Shown: positions 18,024 to 27,022, counted from the first letter of the stretch. The stretch: DNA of 64,000 nucleotides from an uncultured Veillonellaceae bacterium (GCA_958348245.1 CATVYJ010000001.1:186001-250000), one strand, 5' to 3'. A program made the numbers and translations. Notes: generated by a model not told the origin, from the sequence alone.

Positions 18024-18040
18024 GGGAAGGCTGACGCCTC

Positions 18041-18418
18041 ATGGATGTAGCGGAAATTGCGGCTGACCGCGGATGGATCCGCATCGCGGACAAAGCGCTC
18101 GCCGTACTGGTGCGCAACGCCTGTCTGGACGTGCCCGGCGTAGCGGCCATGGACAGCCGGTTCAGCAATACGCTTTCATCCCGCATTGCAGGAGAAGACG
18201 CGGAAGGCGTGCATATTTCCATCCGGGACAATAAGGTCAATGCTTCGCTGTACCTGCTCCTGTATCATGGCGTGCGCGCGCCGGAAGTGGCGCTCCGCGT
18301 GCAGGAACGGGTGAAAGAAGCGCTGGCGGACTCGGCGGAATTGGCTGTGGGAACTGTGGACATTTTTGTGCAGGGCATTATTTTCGGCGAAGAAAGGCGT
18401 TTTACTCATGACGGATGA
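18041..18418 (+). CDS. Asp23/Gls24 family envelope stress protein
   Basis: A 125-residue Asp23/Gls24 (DUF322) protein; the family is linked to envelope stress and membrane-proximal scaffolding in Firmicutes. Typical features are IADKALAVLVRNACLDVPGV at the start and VTVDIFVQGI-like VGTVDIFVQGIIF near the end. The first of two tandem family members between efp and nusB; the stop overlaps the next gene by 11 nt. The exact role is not known from sequence. Confidence 0.88.
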   Translation: MDVAEIAADRGWIRIADKALAVLVRNACLDVPGVAAMDSRFSNTLSSRIAGEDAEGVHISIRDNKVNASLYLLLYHGVRAPEVALRVQERVKEALADSAELAVGTVDIFVQGIIFGEERRFTHDG

Positions 18419-18752
18419 AGAACGGCAGGCGAGGGAAGCGCTGTATACGCGGATTTCCGATGCGGTGCTTGCCGCGGTGGAATCCTGCCCCGGCGCGGCC
18501 GCTGTGCCGCCGGAGGGATTTCAGTCCCTCCTGTCCGGCATCTCGCAGGTGTGGGGCCGAAAAGGAACGCCGGGCGTCATGATCCGCACGGGGAAAGACG
18601 GGCTGGTTGTGGATGTGTCTGTGGCTCTCGCGTCCGCTTCGGCGCTTACCGCCTCCGGCAGAAAGCTTCAGGCGGCCCTGTGGGAGGCCGTGCGTCCGCT
18701 CGGCGCAGACATTGAGGCTGTGAATATTGATATCCTGAAAATTGAGAAGTGA
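18408..18752 (+). CDS. Second Asp23-like small protein, 114 aa
   Basis: The reading frame overlaps the preceding Asp23 gene by 11 nt and ends just before nusB. The N-terminal half (MTDEERQAREALYTRISDAV) is unlike the neighbour, but the C-terminal half (DGLVVDVSVALASASAL to IEAVNIDILKIEK) repeats the Asp23 pattern of a hydrophobic strand, a long amphipathic helix and a closing valine/isoleucine strand. I read it as a diverged paralogue. The start ATG at 18408 is inferred from coupling to the gene before. Confidence 0.7.
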   Translation: MTDEERQAREALYTRISDAVLAAVESCPGAAAVPPEGFQSLLSGISQVWGRKGTPGVMIRTGKDGLVVDVSVALASASALTASGRKLQAALWEAVRPLGADIEAVNIDILKIEK

Positions 18753-18763
18753 AGAGGTATTCC

Positions 18764-19165
18764 ATGAGACGTACGGCGAGAAAATACGCGCTGCAGGTCC
18801 TGTATGCGCTGGACCTGAATCCGGAGCCTGATGCGGAGCTGGATTCGACAGTGACGGAAAAGGTGCACGGCGAAGACCTGGCCTTTGCGGAATCGCTCAT
18901 TCATACTGTGGAAGAGCATCTGCAGGAGATCGACGGCGTGATTTCCGCGCATCTCCGGAAATGGTCGCTCAGCCAGCTCAACGTGGTGGATAAGACCATT
19001 CTCCGTATGGGAACGGCGGAAATGCTGTTTCCTCCGGAAGGAAAAGCGGAAAAAGGAATCGTCATCAATGAAGCGGTTCTCATGGCCAAGGAATTTGGCG
19101 GGGACAACTCCTATCGCTTCATCAACGGGATCCTGAGCGCGGTCGCGGAAGAGCGGCATCTGTAA
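18764..19165 (+). CDS. nusB: Transcription antitermination factor NusB
   Basis: An RNA-binding partner of NusE (S10) in rRNA antitermination. The 133-residue all-helical protein has MRRTARKYALQVLYALDLN at the start and the later VVDKTILRMGTAEM and VINEAVLMAKEFGG motifs. The ATG at 18764 is chosen because AAGAGG lies 7 nt upstream; an in-frame GTG at 18749 overlapping the previous stop is possible. It ends its transcript: a TTCG-loop terminator follows. Confidence 0.95.
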   Translation: MRRTARKYALQVLYALDLNPEPDAELDSTVTEKVHGEDLAFAESLIHTVEEHLQEIDGVISAHLRKWSLSQLNVVDKTILRMGTAEMLFPPEGKAEKGIVINEAVLMAKEFGGDNSYRFINGILSAVAEERHL

Positions 19166-19180
19166 AAGCGCAGTACAGGG

Positions 19181-19203
19181 GCGGGCTTCGGCCCGCTTTT
19201 CTT
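19181..19203 (+). terminator. Terminator after nusB
   Basis: GCGGGC and GCCCGC enclose a TTCG tetraloop (19181–19196), followed by TTTTCTT. Confidence 0.85.
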
Positions 19204-19275
19204 GTGCGCGCTGGAAAAACAGCCCGATGCGGTGCATATCCTGAAAATTTTTCTGTATAAGCCGCATTCCTTGTG

Positions 19276-19281
19276 TATAAT
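19276..19281 (+). promoter_or_regulatory. -10 element for the ispA–recN unit
   Basis: A perfect TATAAT 31 bp before the ispA ATG; the matching -35 region is poor, so the promoter is only tentative. Confidence 0.45.
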
Positions 19282-19312
19282 TAAACAGTAAGAACCAATG
19301 CGGGAGGAATAC

Positions 19313-20188
19313 ATGATACAGAACATTCTGCGGCAGAAAAAAGAACGGGTAGAGGCGCGGCTTGCAGGGCTTCTTCATACAGAGGAAGAGGCGCACCGCA
19401 CCCTCTACGCCGCGATGAATTACAGCCTTCTTGCAGGCGGAAAGCGGGTGCGTCCGGCGCTCTTTCTTATGACGCTGGATCTGTTCGGCGTGCCGGATAC
19501 GCCCTATCTGGACGCGGCATGCGCACTGGAGTGCGTTCATACGTATTCGCTCATTCATGATGATCTGCCCCAGATGGACAATGATGATTACCGCAGGGGC
19601 CGGCTGACCAATCACAAAGTGTACGGAGCGGGCATGGCCACTATGGCGGGCGACGGCCTGCTCACCTGTGCGTTTGCGCTTCTGGCCGGCATGGATATCG
19701 TCCCGGAAGTCCGCTGCGGACTGATTGCGCTGCTGGCGCATGCCGCCGGACCGGAAGGCATGGTGGGCGGACAGGCGCAGGATATTGAGTCGGAAGGAAA
19801 GACGCTCACCGCGGACGCGCTGCGCACACTGGATCGGTGTAAGACGGGATGCCTCCTGGCCGCGCCGGTCGATATGGGAGCGCTTGTCGCCGGAGCGGAA
19901 AAAAGACAGGCGGATGCGCTTCACCGCTATGCGCTCCATGTAGGGCAGCTGTTTCAGATCACGGATGATCTGCTCGACGTATCGGGCACTCTGGAACATA
20001 TGGGAAAGACACCCGGACAGGATGCCGTCATGCATAAAGCAACCTGGGTGTCGCTCTTTGGCGCGGAGGGCGCGCGAAAACTTGCAGAGAAAGAAGCGGG
20101 AAAGGCAGCAGAAGCGCTTTCTTTGTTCGGCCCGGAAGCGGATGCGCTGCGGGAGCTCGCCGGATATCTGCTGCACCGCACAAAATAA
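19313..20188 (+). CDS. ispA: Polyprenyl (farnesyl/geranyl) diphosphate synthase
   Basis: Condenses isopentenyl diphosphate with allylic diphosphates to C10–C15 products. The 291-residue protein has the first aspartate-rich motif DDLPQMD at residues 83–89, GGKRVRP near residue 42, and the second motif ITDDLLD. The start at 19313 has GGGAGGA upstream; an in-frame ATG at 19298 lies before that site and is rejected. xseA, xseB and dxs, which often surround ispA in Firmicutes, are not here; tlyA follows after 11 nt. Confidence 0.95.
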   Translation: MIQNILRQKKERVEARLAGLLHTEEEAHRTLYAAMNYSLLAGGKRVRPALFLMTLDLFGVPDTPYLDAACALECVHTYSLIHDDLPQMDNDDYRRGRLTNHKVYGAGMATMAGDGLLTCAFALLAGMDIVPEVRCGLIALLAHAAGPEGMVGGQAQDIESEGKTLTADALRTLDRCKTGCLLAAPVDMGALVAGAEKRQADALHRYALHVGQLFQITDDLLDVSGTLEHMGKTPGQDAVMHKATWVSLFGAEGARKLAEKEAGKAAEALSLFGPEADALRELAGYLLHRTK

Positions 20189-20199
20189 AGGGAGACGCC

Positions 20200-21027
20200 A
20201 TGGAAAAAGTAAAGAAGGAACGGCTCGATGTGCTTCTTGTAGAGCAGGGCTTTTTTGAAAGCAGGGAAAACGCGAAGCGGCATATCATGGCCGGCATTAT
20301 TCTCGTAAACGATATGCCTGTGGACAAGCCCGGGACAAAAATCCCGGCAGATGCGCGTCTTCGCGTAAAGGGGCATGTCATGCCTTATGTAGGCCGCGGA
20401 GGATATAAGCTGGAAAAGGCGCTTCGGTATTTTCATCTGCCCATGGAGGGGATCGTCATGGCGGATATCGGCGCGTCCACCGGCGGATTTACGGACTGCG
20501 CCCTCCAGAATGGCGCGGCAAAGGTATATGCCATAGACGTGGGCTACAACCAGCTGGACTGGAAACTCCGGCAGGACGCGCGCGTGGTCAATCTGGAAAA
20601 GACAAACATCAAGGACGTCACGCTGGACACGCTGGGGGAACCGGTGGACATGATCGCCACGGATATTTCTTTCATTTCCGTGCTGAAAATCATGCCTGCC
20701 GCCCGTTCCATACTGAAACCGGATGGCCGCATGGTCATCCTCATCAAGCCGCAGTTTGAAGCAGGTAGGGACAAAGTGGGGAAAGGGGGCATCGTGCGCG
20801 ACCCCTCCGTCCATCGGGACGTGATTGCAGAAGTCCTCCGCCGTGCGGCGGAAGAAGGATTCATGACGGACGGCCTCACCTGGTCGCCCATCAAGGGCGG
20901 GTCCGGGAATATCGAATTTCTGGCTCTGCTCCGGCGCATGCCGGAACCGCCGCCTTCCGTGCCGTACCCGTCGGATGAAGCGGTGCGGCGCATTGTGGAA
21001 GATGCCCATCGGGCATTGAAAGGATAA
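20200..21027 (+). CDS. tlyA: TlyA family rRNA 2'-O-methyltransferase
   Basis: A ribosomal RNA cytidine-2'-O-methyltransferase, also called a hemolysin-like protein in older annotation. The 275-residue protein has an N-terminal S4 RNA-binding domain (about residues 7–65) and an FtsJ-type Rossmann domain with the SAM motif ADIGASTGGFTDC near residue 88, plus KPQFEAGRDKVGKGGIVRD. It is in the classical ispA–tlyA–nadK–argR–recN order. No signal peptide, so a lytic exported role is unlikely. Confidence 0.95.
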   Translation: MEKVKKERLDVLLVEQGFFESRENAKRHIMAGIILVNDMPVDKPGTKIPADARLRVKGHVMPYVGRGGYKLEKALRYFHLPMEGIVMADIGASTGGFTDCALQNGAAKVYAIDVGYNQLDWKLRQDARVVNLEKTNIKDVTLDTLGEPVDMIATDISFISVLKIMPAARSILKPDGRMVILIKPQFEAGRDKVGKGGIVRDPSVHRDVIAEVLRRAAEEGFMTDGLTWSPIKGGSGNIEFLALLRRMPEPPPSVPYPSDEAVRRIVEDAHRALKG

Positions 21028-21031
21028 CGTT

Positions 21032-21913
21032 ATGAATGTATCGGTGTTTCCCAATACGGGAAAAGAAGAGGTGTACCTGTTTTTCCGGGAGCTGGCGCAG
21101 GCTTTTTCGGAAGCGGGATTCCGCTTTTATCTGCCTGAAACGGCCCGGGCGTGCTTTGAAGAACGGCATATGTATTTCCCGGGAGATATGTACCGGCCGA
21201 CGGACTGGCTGGGAACGCATACGGAGACGGCGTTTTCCGTCGGCGGAGACGGATCGTTTCTGCAGGCGGCGCGGGAACTTGCGGACTATCCCGTGCTTCT
21301 GGCGGGCATCCACATGGGAGAACTGGGATTTCTCAATTCCATTTCTCCGGCCAATATGAAGCGCCGCTTTGAGGAAATCCGTGAAGGAACCTACCGGGTG
21401 GAGAAGCGGGTTTTCCTGTCGTCGTTTATCCGTCATGAGGACGGGACGGAAACCGTGCTTCCCGATGTGCTCAACGACATCGTCGTGGGACACAACGCCA
21501 TTGGAAAAATGTGCCGCCTCCGCCTGTGGATCAACGGGCAGTTTTTCCAGCAGTATCCTGCGGACGGACTGGTCATTGCCACGCCGACGGGGTCTACCAG
21601 CTACGCGCTGTCCTGCGGCGGCCCCATTCTGGACAGTTCGGCGGAGAACATGCTCATCGTGCCTGTTTGTCCGCATATGATTCAGAATTTTTCCATGGTG
21701 CTTCCTATGGAAAATACCATTGAAATCCAGCTGCCCGACCGGGAGAAACGGCTCCACATTTCTCTCGACGGAAACGGCGAATATGTTATCTGCCGGAATG
21801 AACGGCTGTGCGTACGGTGTGTTCATAAGGAAATCCGTTTTATCCGCTTTCCGGATATGGATTTCTTCTCCACCATCAGTTCCCGGCTCTTTCCGAAAAT
21901 CATTGCCACCTAA
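21032..21913 (+). CDS. nadK: NAD kinase
   Basis: Phosphorylates NAD to NADP. The 293-residue protein has the GGDGSFLQAAR motif near residue 71 and the GSTSYALSCGGPI motif that binds NAD, with the NDIVVG-type segment between. It starts 4 nt after the tlyA stop. Length is in the normal range for the bacterial enzyme. Confidence 0.96.
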   Translation: MNVSVFPNTGKEEVYLFFRELAQAFSEAGFRFYLPETARACFEERHMYFPGDMYRPTDWLGTHTETAFSVGGDGSFLQAARELADYPVLLAGIHMGELGFLNSISPANMKRRFEEIREGTYRVEKRVFLSSFIRHEDGTETVLPDVLNDIVVGHNAIGKMCRLRLWINGQFFQQYPADGLVIATPTGSTSYALSCGGPILDSSAENMLIVPVCPHMIQNFSMVLPMENTIEIQLPDREKRLHISLDGNGEYVICRNERLCVRCVHKEIRFIRFPDMDFFSTISSRLFPKIIAT

Positions 21914-21934
21914 CGGCACAGGAGGAATCCATCC

Positions 21935-22390
21935 ATGAAGCGTTACAGGATCATGAAAATCAAAGAAATCATCCAGAATCAGGTCATCGAGACCCAGGAA
22001 GAACTGGCGGCGGCGCTCCAGAAAGAGGGCATCGTGGTGACGCAGGCCACGGTATCCCGGGATATCAAGGAGCTCATGTTGGTGAAAGTGCCTTATAAAA
22101 ACGGACGGTACCGTTATGCGCTCTCTACGGAAAAGAAACATGTCATGTCGAACAACCATATCGCCATGCTGTTTCAGGAAGCGGTGACGCGCATCGACAG
22201 CAGCATGAATCTGGTGGTCATCCATACGCTGCCGGGGTCCGCCCAGTCCATCGCCTTTTCCATCGATCATGCGGACAACAAGGCCGTCATCGGCACGCTT
22301 GCCGGAGACGACACCATCCTCGTCATCATGCGGACGGTGGAAGATGTGCCCGGGTTTGTACAGCAGATTCAGCAGTTCCTGAAAGCATAA
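21935..22390 (+). CDS. argR: Arginine repressor ArgR/AhrC
   Basis: An arginine-responsive regulator of arginine synthesis and catabolism. The 151-residue protein has an N-terminal winged helix (QEELAAALQKEGIVVTQATV, then SRDIKEL) and a C-terminal hexamerisation and arginine-binding domain with the GTLAGDDTILVI motif. GGAGG stands 9 nt before the ATG; a second in-frame ATG at 21953 would give the more usual short N-terminus. No arginine genes are in the window. proB and proA, 28 kb away, have no evident ARG box. Confidence 0.95.
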   Translation: MKRYRIMKIKEIIQNQVIETQEELAAALQKEGIVVTQATVSRDIKELMLVKVPYKNGRYRYALSTEKKHVMSNNHIAMLFQEAVTRIDSSMNLVVIHTLPGSAQSIAFSIDHADNKAVIGTLAGDDTILVIMRTVEDVPGFVQQIQQFLKA

Positions 22391-22405
22391 GGGAGGGGAA
22401 GCGCC

Positions 22406-24070
22406 ATGCTTCAGAGTCTCCATATCATGAATTTTGCCATCATTGAGGATACATGGATTGAACTGGCGCCGGGAGCGAATGTATTCACCGGAGAAACCGG
22501 TTCCGGGAAATCTATCCTCATGGATGCGCTGGCCATCCTTCTGGGGCGCCGGGCGTCGGTGGATCTCATCCGGAACGGCAAGGACTTCTTCCGCGTGGAA
22601 GGGGTCTTCTCCGCTGAGCCGGAAATTCTGCCCCTGCTGGAGGAGATGGGCGCGGACACGGGGGAAGGCGAAATCATTATTTCCCGCCGGATGAACCGCA
22701 GCGGCAGAGGCATATGCACCGTAAACGGCGCGCTCTGTACGGTAAAACAGCTGGAAAAGCTGGGGGCCCGGCTGGTGCGCCTTCATGAGCAGAATGACAA
22801 TTCAGAGCTGCTCTCGCCTGAATTCTGCCGCTTTCTCGTAGATCATTCCGACGAAGCGGTGCTGGCCGCGTGGAATGATTACTGCACGGTGTATCAGGAG
22901 TGGAAATCCGTGCGGGATTCGCTGAATCAGTTTCAGCAGCAGAAACAGGAGCGGGAACGAAGACTCGATATTCTCCAGTGGGAAATCGAGCAGATTGAAA
23001 AGGCGCAGATTCAGAGTCCCGACGAGGATGAGGCGGTAAAAAGCAGGCTCATGCTGCTGGAGAATCACGAAAAAATTTATGTGGAAATCCGCCGGGCGCT
23101 GGAACTGCTTTCCGGAGAGTCCGGCGCGCAGAATACACTGGCGGAAGCCGCGCATCATATCGGGAATATCCGCCGTTTCGACGCGGTGTTTGCAGAGATG
23201 GAGACCAGCCTGCAGAATGCGCTCTACGCGGTGGAAGACGTGATTTCCGACATGGAAAACAGCGCGGATTCGGCGGAATTTTCCGAAGACGAACTCATGG
23301 ATCTGCAGAATCGGGATGAGGCACTGTCCCTGCTGAAAAGCAAGTACGGGCCTGAGCTGAAAGATGTGCTCGCTTATCTGGAGAAAGCGCAGGATGAGTT
23401 TGCCAAACTGCACGATATGGTTCATGACAACGGGCGCATGCAGCAGAAATTCCGGGAACTGACCGATACGACCCTGGAAAAAGGACGCGCACTCAACGCC
23501 CTTCGGCGGGAAAAGGGCGGGGCGCTCTGCCGGGCCATCACAGAGGGGCTCCGGGAAATGAACATGGAGCACGCCGAGCTGTCGCTCCATCTGGAAGAAT
23601 CCGGCGAACCGCTGGCATCCGGCGCGGCCGCGATGGATTTCTATTTTTCCGCCAACCCGGGCGAACCGCTCCGGCCCATGAGGCAGACTGCGTCCGGCGG
23701 GGAAATTTCACGGATCGCACTATCCATCGAGGACATCATGGCCCATCTTTTTTCCTGTCAGACGCTTGTTTTCGATGAAATCGACACAGGCATCAGCGGC
23801 GGCGCGGCGCTTCGCGTAGCGCGGAAGATCCGGCATCTGTCACGGTCCGTGCAGGTGCTGTGCATCACCCATATGCCGCAGACAGCCAGCATGGCCGATG
23901 CGCATTACAGCATACGCAAGCTGGTCGCGGAAGGACGCACTCTGACAAAAGCCGTCCTGCTCACGGAAGAAGAACATATCCAGGATATCGCCTGGATGAT
24001 TTCCGGGAACCGTCCCCCGAATGAAAGCGCCGTGCAGTCCGCGCGGGAACTGCAGGAGGCGGTGCGGTGA
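22406..24070 (+). CDS. recN: DNA repair protein RecN
   Basis: An SMC-like ATPase recruited early to double-strand breaks. The 554-residue protein has Walker A (FTGETGSGKSILMDAL) near residue 30, a long central coiled coil (about 160–370), the ABC signature (TASGGEISRIALS) and Walker B (TLVFDEIDTGISGG). It is the last gene of the ispA transcript, a conserved Firmicute location. No clear LexA-type box was found directly upstream, and the gene is embedded in the operon. Confidence 0.96.
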   Translation: MLQSLHIMNFAIIEDTWIELAPGANVFTGETGSGKSILMDALAILLGRRASVDLIRNGKDFFRVEGVFSAEPEILPLLEEMGADTGEGEIIISRRMNRSGRGICTVNGALCTVKQLEKLGARLVRLHEQNDNSELLSPEFCRFLVDHSDEAVLAAWNDYCTVYQEWKSVRDSLNQFQQQKQERERRLDILQWEIEQIEKAQIQSPDEDEAVKSRLMLLENHEKIYVEIRRALELLSGESGAQNTLAEAAHHIGNIRRFDAVFAEMETSLQNALYAVEDVISDMENSADSAEFSEDELMDLQNRDEALSLLKSKYGPELKDVLAYLEKAQDEFAKLHDMVHDNGRMQQKFRELTDTTLEKGRALNALRREKGGALCRAITEGLREMNMEHAELSLHLEESGEPLASGAAAMDFYFSANPGEPLRPMRQTASGGEISRIALSIEDIMAHLFSCQTLVFDEIDTGISGGAALRVARKIRHLSRSVQVLCITHMPQTASMADAHYSIRKLVAEGRTLTKAVLLTEEEHIQDIAWMISGNRPPNESAVQSARELQEAVR

Positions 24071-24108
24071 AGCTTGTGGGCGGAGAAAAGATAAATGAGT
24101 TTTTTTCA

Positions 24109-24137
24109 TTGACGGACCGGATGATTTATAGTAAGTT
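24109..24137 (+). promoter_or_regulatory. Probable promoter region of dapB–asd–dapA
   Basis: TTGACG (24109–24114) is a good -35 element. The -10 is ambiguous: TAAGTT lies 17 bp downstream, and TATAGT and GATAAT are at poorer spacings. Confidence 0.4.
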
Positions 24138-24160
24138 AAAAGATAATACAAAATAGAATG

Positions 24161-24183
24161 GCATCCGCCCGGCGGGGCGGTGC
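24161..24183 (+). promoter_or_regulatory. Leader hairpin just before the dapB ribosome-binding site
   Basis: CCGCCC and GGGCGG pair around a GGCG loop, extended by GCA/TGC past a one-base bulge. The stem ends 1–2 nt before the GAAGGAGG site, so it could affect translation. It is too small to be a lysine riboswitch. Confidence 0.45.
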
Positions 24184-24199
24184 TGAAGGAGGCCTTGGA

Positions 24200-24991
24200 A
24201 TGATTCGAGTACTGGTAAATGGCGCGGCGGGCCGCATGGGCAGCGAAGTGGTGCGGACGCTCGCGGGAGAAGCCGATTTGACGCTCACCGGCGCAGTGGA
24301 TCCGAAACATGCGGGAGAAGACGCGGGGGAAGCGGCTGGACTGGCGCCGAATGGCGTGAAGATCGCCGCGACGCTGGAGGAAGCATTCGCGGCAGGGAAG
24401 CCCGATGTGGTGGTGGACTTCACCAGCCCTGCCGTCATTTTTGAAAATGCAAAGCAGGTGCTCGGCACAGGCGTGCATATCGTGATCGGCACCACGGGCC
24501 TCACGGCAGAGCAGAGGGAAGAGCTGGCAAAGCTTGCCGACGGAACCGGCGCGCACGCGCTCATTGCTCCGAATTTTTCTCTCGGCGCAGTGCTTATGAT
24601 GGAAATCTGCGAAAAGGTCTCGAAGTATCTTCCCAATGCGGAAATTATCGAACTGCATCATAATAAGAAATACGACGCGCCTTCCGGCACGGCGAAACTC
24701 ACGGCGGAAAAAATGGCGAAAGCCCGCACGGAAGCGCCGGACGAAGATAAGACGACGGAAAGCATTCCCGGCGCACGGGGGGCGAAGTACGACGGCATCA
24801 CCATCCACAGCGTACGCCTTCCGGGCTATGTGGCGCATCAGGAAGTCCTTTTCGGCGGCTATGGAGAAATCCTTACCGTGCGCCACGATTCGCTGGACCG
24901 GAAATCTTTCATGCCCGGCGTGATGCTGGCATGCCGCAGAGTGGCGGATTTCCCGGGCGTGACTTACGGACTGGAAAATTATCTGGATTGA
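24200..24991 (+). CDS. dapB: 4-hydroxy-tetrahydrodipicolinate reductase
   Basis: Reduces the product of DapA in the diaminopimelate/lysine pathway. The 263-residue protein has the N-terminal dinucleotide-binding VNGAAGRMGSEVV, VDFTSPAV, and the signature ELHHNKKYDAPSGTA with the catalytic histidine and lysine. The start at 24200 has a strong GAAGGAGG upstream; the longer frame from 24158 would translate through the leader hairpin and is rejected. First gene of a three-gene operon. Confidence 0.96.
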   Translation: MIRVLVNGAAGRMGSEVVRTLAGEADLTLTGAVDPKHAGEDAGEAAGLAPNGVKIAATLEEAFAAGKPDVVVDFTSPAVIFENAKQVLGTGVHIVIGTTGLTAEQREELAKLADGTGAHALIAPNFSLGAVLMMEICEKVSKYLPNAEIIELHHNKKYDAPSGTAKLTAEKMAKARTEAPDEDKTTESIPGARGAKYDGITIHSVRLPGYVAHQEVLFGGYGEILTVRHDSLDRKSFMPGVMLACRRVADFPGVTYGLENYLD

Positions 24992-25009
24992 GAAAAGAGA
25001 GGTATGGAT

Positions 25010-26044
25010 ATGAGTCGTCTCCCGAATGTGGCCATTCTCGGCGCGACCGGCGCTGTGGGACAGGAATTTATCCGGCTGATTGAGGAAAGAAAATTTCCCT
25101 TCGCGCAGTTGAAGCTGCTTGCTTCCGCCCGTTCCGCAGGGAAGAAAATTACGGTATGCGGCAGCGAATATACCGTGGAAGAAGCGAAGCCTGAATCGTT
25201 TGAAGGCATCGATATTGCGCTTTTTGCCGGCGGAAGCATCAGCAAAACGCTCGCGCCGGAGGCGGTCAAGCGCGGCGCGGTGGTCATTGATAATTCCAGC
25301 ACGTTCCGCATGGATCCGGACGTGCCGCTGGTGGTACCGGAAATCAATCCGGAGGATATTGCCAAACACCACGGCATTATTGCCAATCCGAACTGTTCCA
25401 CCATTATCATGCTTATGGCGCTGAAGCCCATTCATGATCTTTCGCCCATCCGGCGCATCGTGGTGAGCACCTATCAGGCGGTATCCGGAGCAGGGAAGGA
25501 AGGCATTGACGAACTGTACGGAGAGGCCGCGGCCGAGGCGCGGGGAGAAAGTTATGAGCCGCGCATCCTTCCGAGCGCAAGCCTCGCCAAACATTATCCC
25601 ATTGCCTATAATCTCATTCCGCAGATTGATGTATTCCTCGATTCGGATTACACCAAGGAAGAGATGAAGATGGTCAATGAAACGCATAAGATTTTCCACG
25701 ATGATTCCATCGGCATCACCCCCACGGCGGTGCGCGTTCCGGTCGTGCGGAGCCACGCCGAGTCCATTTATATTGAGACGGAAGCACCCGTTTCCATGGA
25801 AGCGGTGAAGAATGCCATCAACGCTTTTCCCGGCGCGGCGGTCAAAGACAATCCGCAGGAGCAGGAATATCCCATGCCGCTTGATACGTCCGGGAAAAAC
25901 GATGTGCTCGTAGGACGCATCCGCCGGGATCTTGTCTCGCCGAATGGACTCAATCTGTGGGCCTGCGGCGACCAGATCCGGAAGGGCGCGGCGCTCAATG
26001 CGCTTCAGATTGCAGAATATATGATTGCCAATGATCTGATCTGA
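25010..26044 (+). CDS. asd: Aspartate-semialdehyde dehydrogenase
   Basis: Makes aspartate semialdehyde, the shared precursor of lysine, threonine and methionine; it supplies both DapA here and homoserine dehydrogenase at the window start. The 344-residue protein has GATGAVGQEF (NADP site, residues 11–20), the catalytic cysteine 129 in NPNCST and the later HEI-type region SHAESIYIET. The ATG at 25010 is better spaced from AGAGAGG than the ATG at 25004. It lies between dapB and dapA. Confidence 0.96.
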   Translation: MSRLPNVAILGATGAVGQEFIRLIEERKFPFAQLKLLASARSAGKKITVCGSEYTVEEAKPESFEGIDIALFAGGSISKTLAPEAVKRGAVVIDNSSTFRMDPDVPLVVPEINPEDIAKHHGIIANPNCSTIIMLMALKPIHDLSPIRRIVVSTYQAVSGAGKEGIDELYGEAAAEARGESYEPRILPSASLAKHYPIAYNLIPQIDVFLDSDYTKEEMKMVNETHKIFHDDSIGITPTAVRVPVVRSHAESIYIETEAPVSMEAVKNAINAFPGAAVKDNPQEQEYPMPLDTSGKNDVLVGRIRRDLVSPNGLNLWACGDQIRKGAALNALQIAEYMIANDLI

Positions 26045-26073
26045 GACAATATTGGAAAGGAAGGGGATTCATT

Positions 26074-26973
26074 ATGAAAAATTTCGGGCGTGTGATTACC
26101 GCAATGATTACGCCTTTTGCAGACGACGGTTCCGTCGATTATGAAAGCGCCGTCAAGCTGGCGAAGCATCTTATTGAACACGGAACGGAAGGCATTCTCG
26201 TAGGCGGCACCACCGGAGAAGGCGCGGTGATGTCCGAAGAGGAAAAACTGAAGCTGTATGACTGCATCATCAAGGCGGTAGGCTCCAAAGCGGAAGGGAA
26301 GAAAGTGCCTGTGATCGGCAACGCCGGCGGGATCGATACGGCGGCATCCATTGCGTTTGCCCGGAAAGTGGAAGCGCTCGGCGCGGACGCGGTGCTGGCT
26401 ATCGTGCCGTTTTATGTGAAGCCCACGCAGGAAGGCATGTTCCAGCATTTCAAAGCCATTGCAGATTCTCTTCATATTCCGGTTATCCTCTACAATGTAC
26501 CGGGACGCACCAATGCCTCCATTCAGCCGGCCACCATCAAACGGCTTGTGGACGCCTGCCCGAATATTGTGGGCATCAAAGACGCCACCGGAAGCTGGGA
26601 TCAGGTGACGCAGGAAAAGATGCTTCTTCCGGAAGACTTCATGCTGTACAGCGGCGACGATTCCTTTACCTATCCCATTCTGACCGCGGGCGGCACGGGC
26701 ATTATCAGCGTGTCCAGCCATATCATTGGCGACGATATGCTCGCTATGGTGGATGCCTATGAAAAAGGCGATGTAAAAAAAGCCTTTGAACTGCATAAGA
26801 AGACCTATCCCATTAATAAAGGGCTTTTCTTCATTACCAGTCCGATTCCCGTAAAGACCGCGGTGAATCTCCTGGGCCTGCCGGGCGGTAAATTCCGTCT
26901 GCCCATGGTGGAAGCCAGCGAAAGTGAAAAAGCACATATCATTCAGATGCTCAAAGATTACGGTCTCCTGTAA
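26074..26973 (+). CDS. dapA: 4-hydroxy-tetrahydrodipicolinate synthase
   Basis: A class I aldolase condensing pyruvate with aspartate semialdehyde, the committed step to lysine. The 299-residue TIM barrel shows GGTTGEG (44–50), tyrosine 140 in LYNVPGRT and the Schiff-base lysine 169 in GIKDATG. It is the last gene of dapB–asd–dapA and has a good GGAAGGGG site. A terminator follows the stop. Confidence 0.96.
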   Translation: MKNFGRVITAMITPFADDGSVDYESAVKLAKHLIEHGTEGILVGGTTGEGAVMSEEEKLKLYDCIIKAVGSKAEGKKVPVIGNAGGIDTAASIAFARKVEALGADAVLAIVPFYVKPTQEGMFQHFKAIADSLHIPVILYNVPGRTNASIQPATIKRLVDACPNIVGIKDATGSWDQVTQEKMLLPEDFMLYSGDDSFTYPILTAGGTGIISVSSHIIGDDMLAMVDAYEKGDVKKAFELHKKTYPINKGLFFITSPIPVKTAVNLLGLPGGKFRLPMVEASESEKAHIIQMLKDYGLL

Positions 26974-26977
26974 AAGG

Positions 26978-27010
26978 AAAAGGCAGGGCTCAAGAGGCTC
27001 TGCCTTTTCT
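26978..27010 (+). terminator. Terminator after dapA
   Basis: An A-rich AAAAGGCAG arm pairs with CTGCCTTTT, separated by an imperfect inner stem, and ends in TTTT. Confidence 0.8.
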
Positions 27011-27022
27011 GTATACCGCATC

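Noticed and set aside
19166..19297. Possible small RNA between nusB and ispA
   Set aside because: The only structured part is the TTCG-loop terminator of nusB.
24071..24199. Possible lysine riboswitch before dapB
   Set aside because: The leader is under 100 nt and holds one small hairpin; the lysine element is about 170 nt with several helices.
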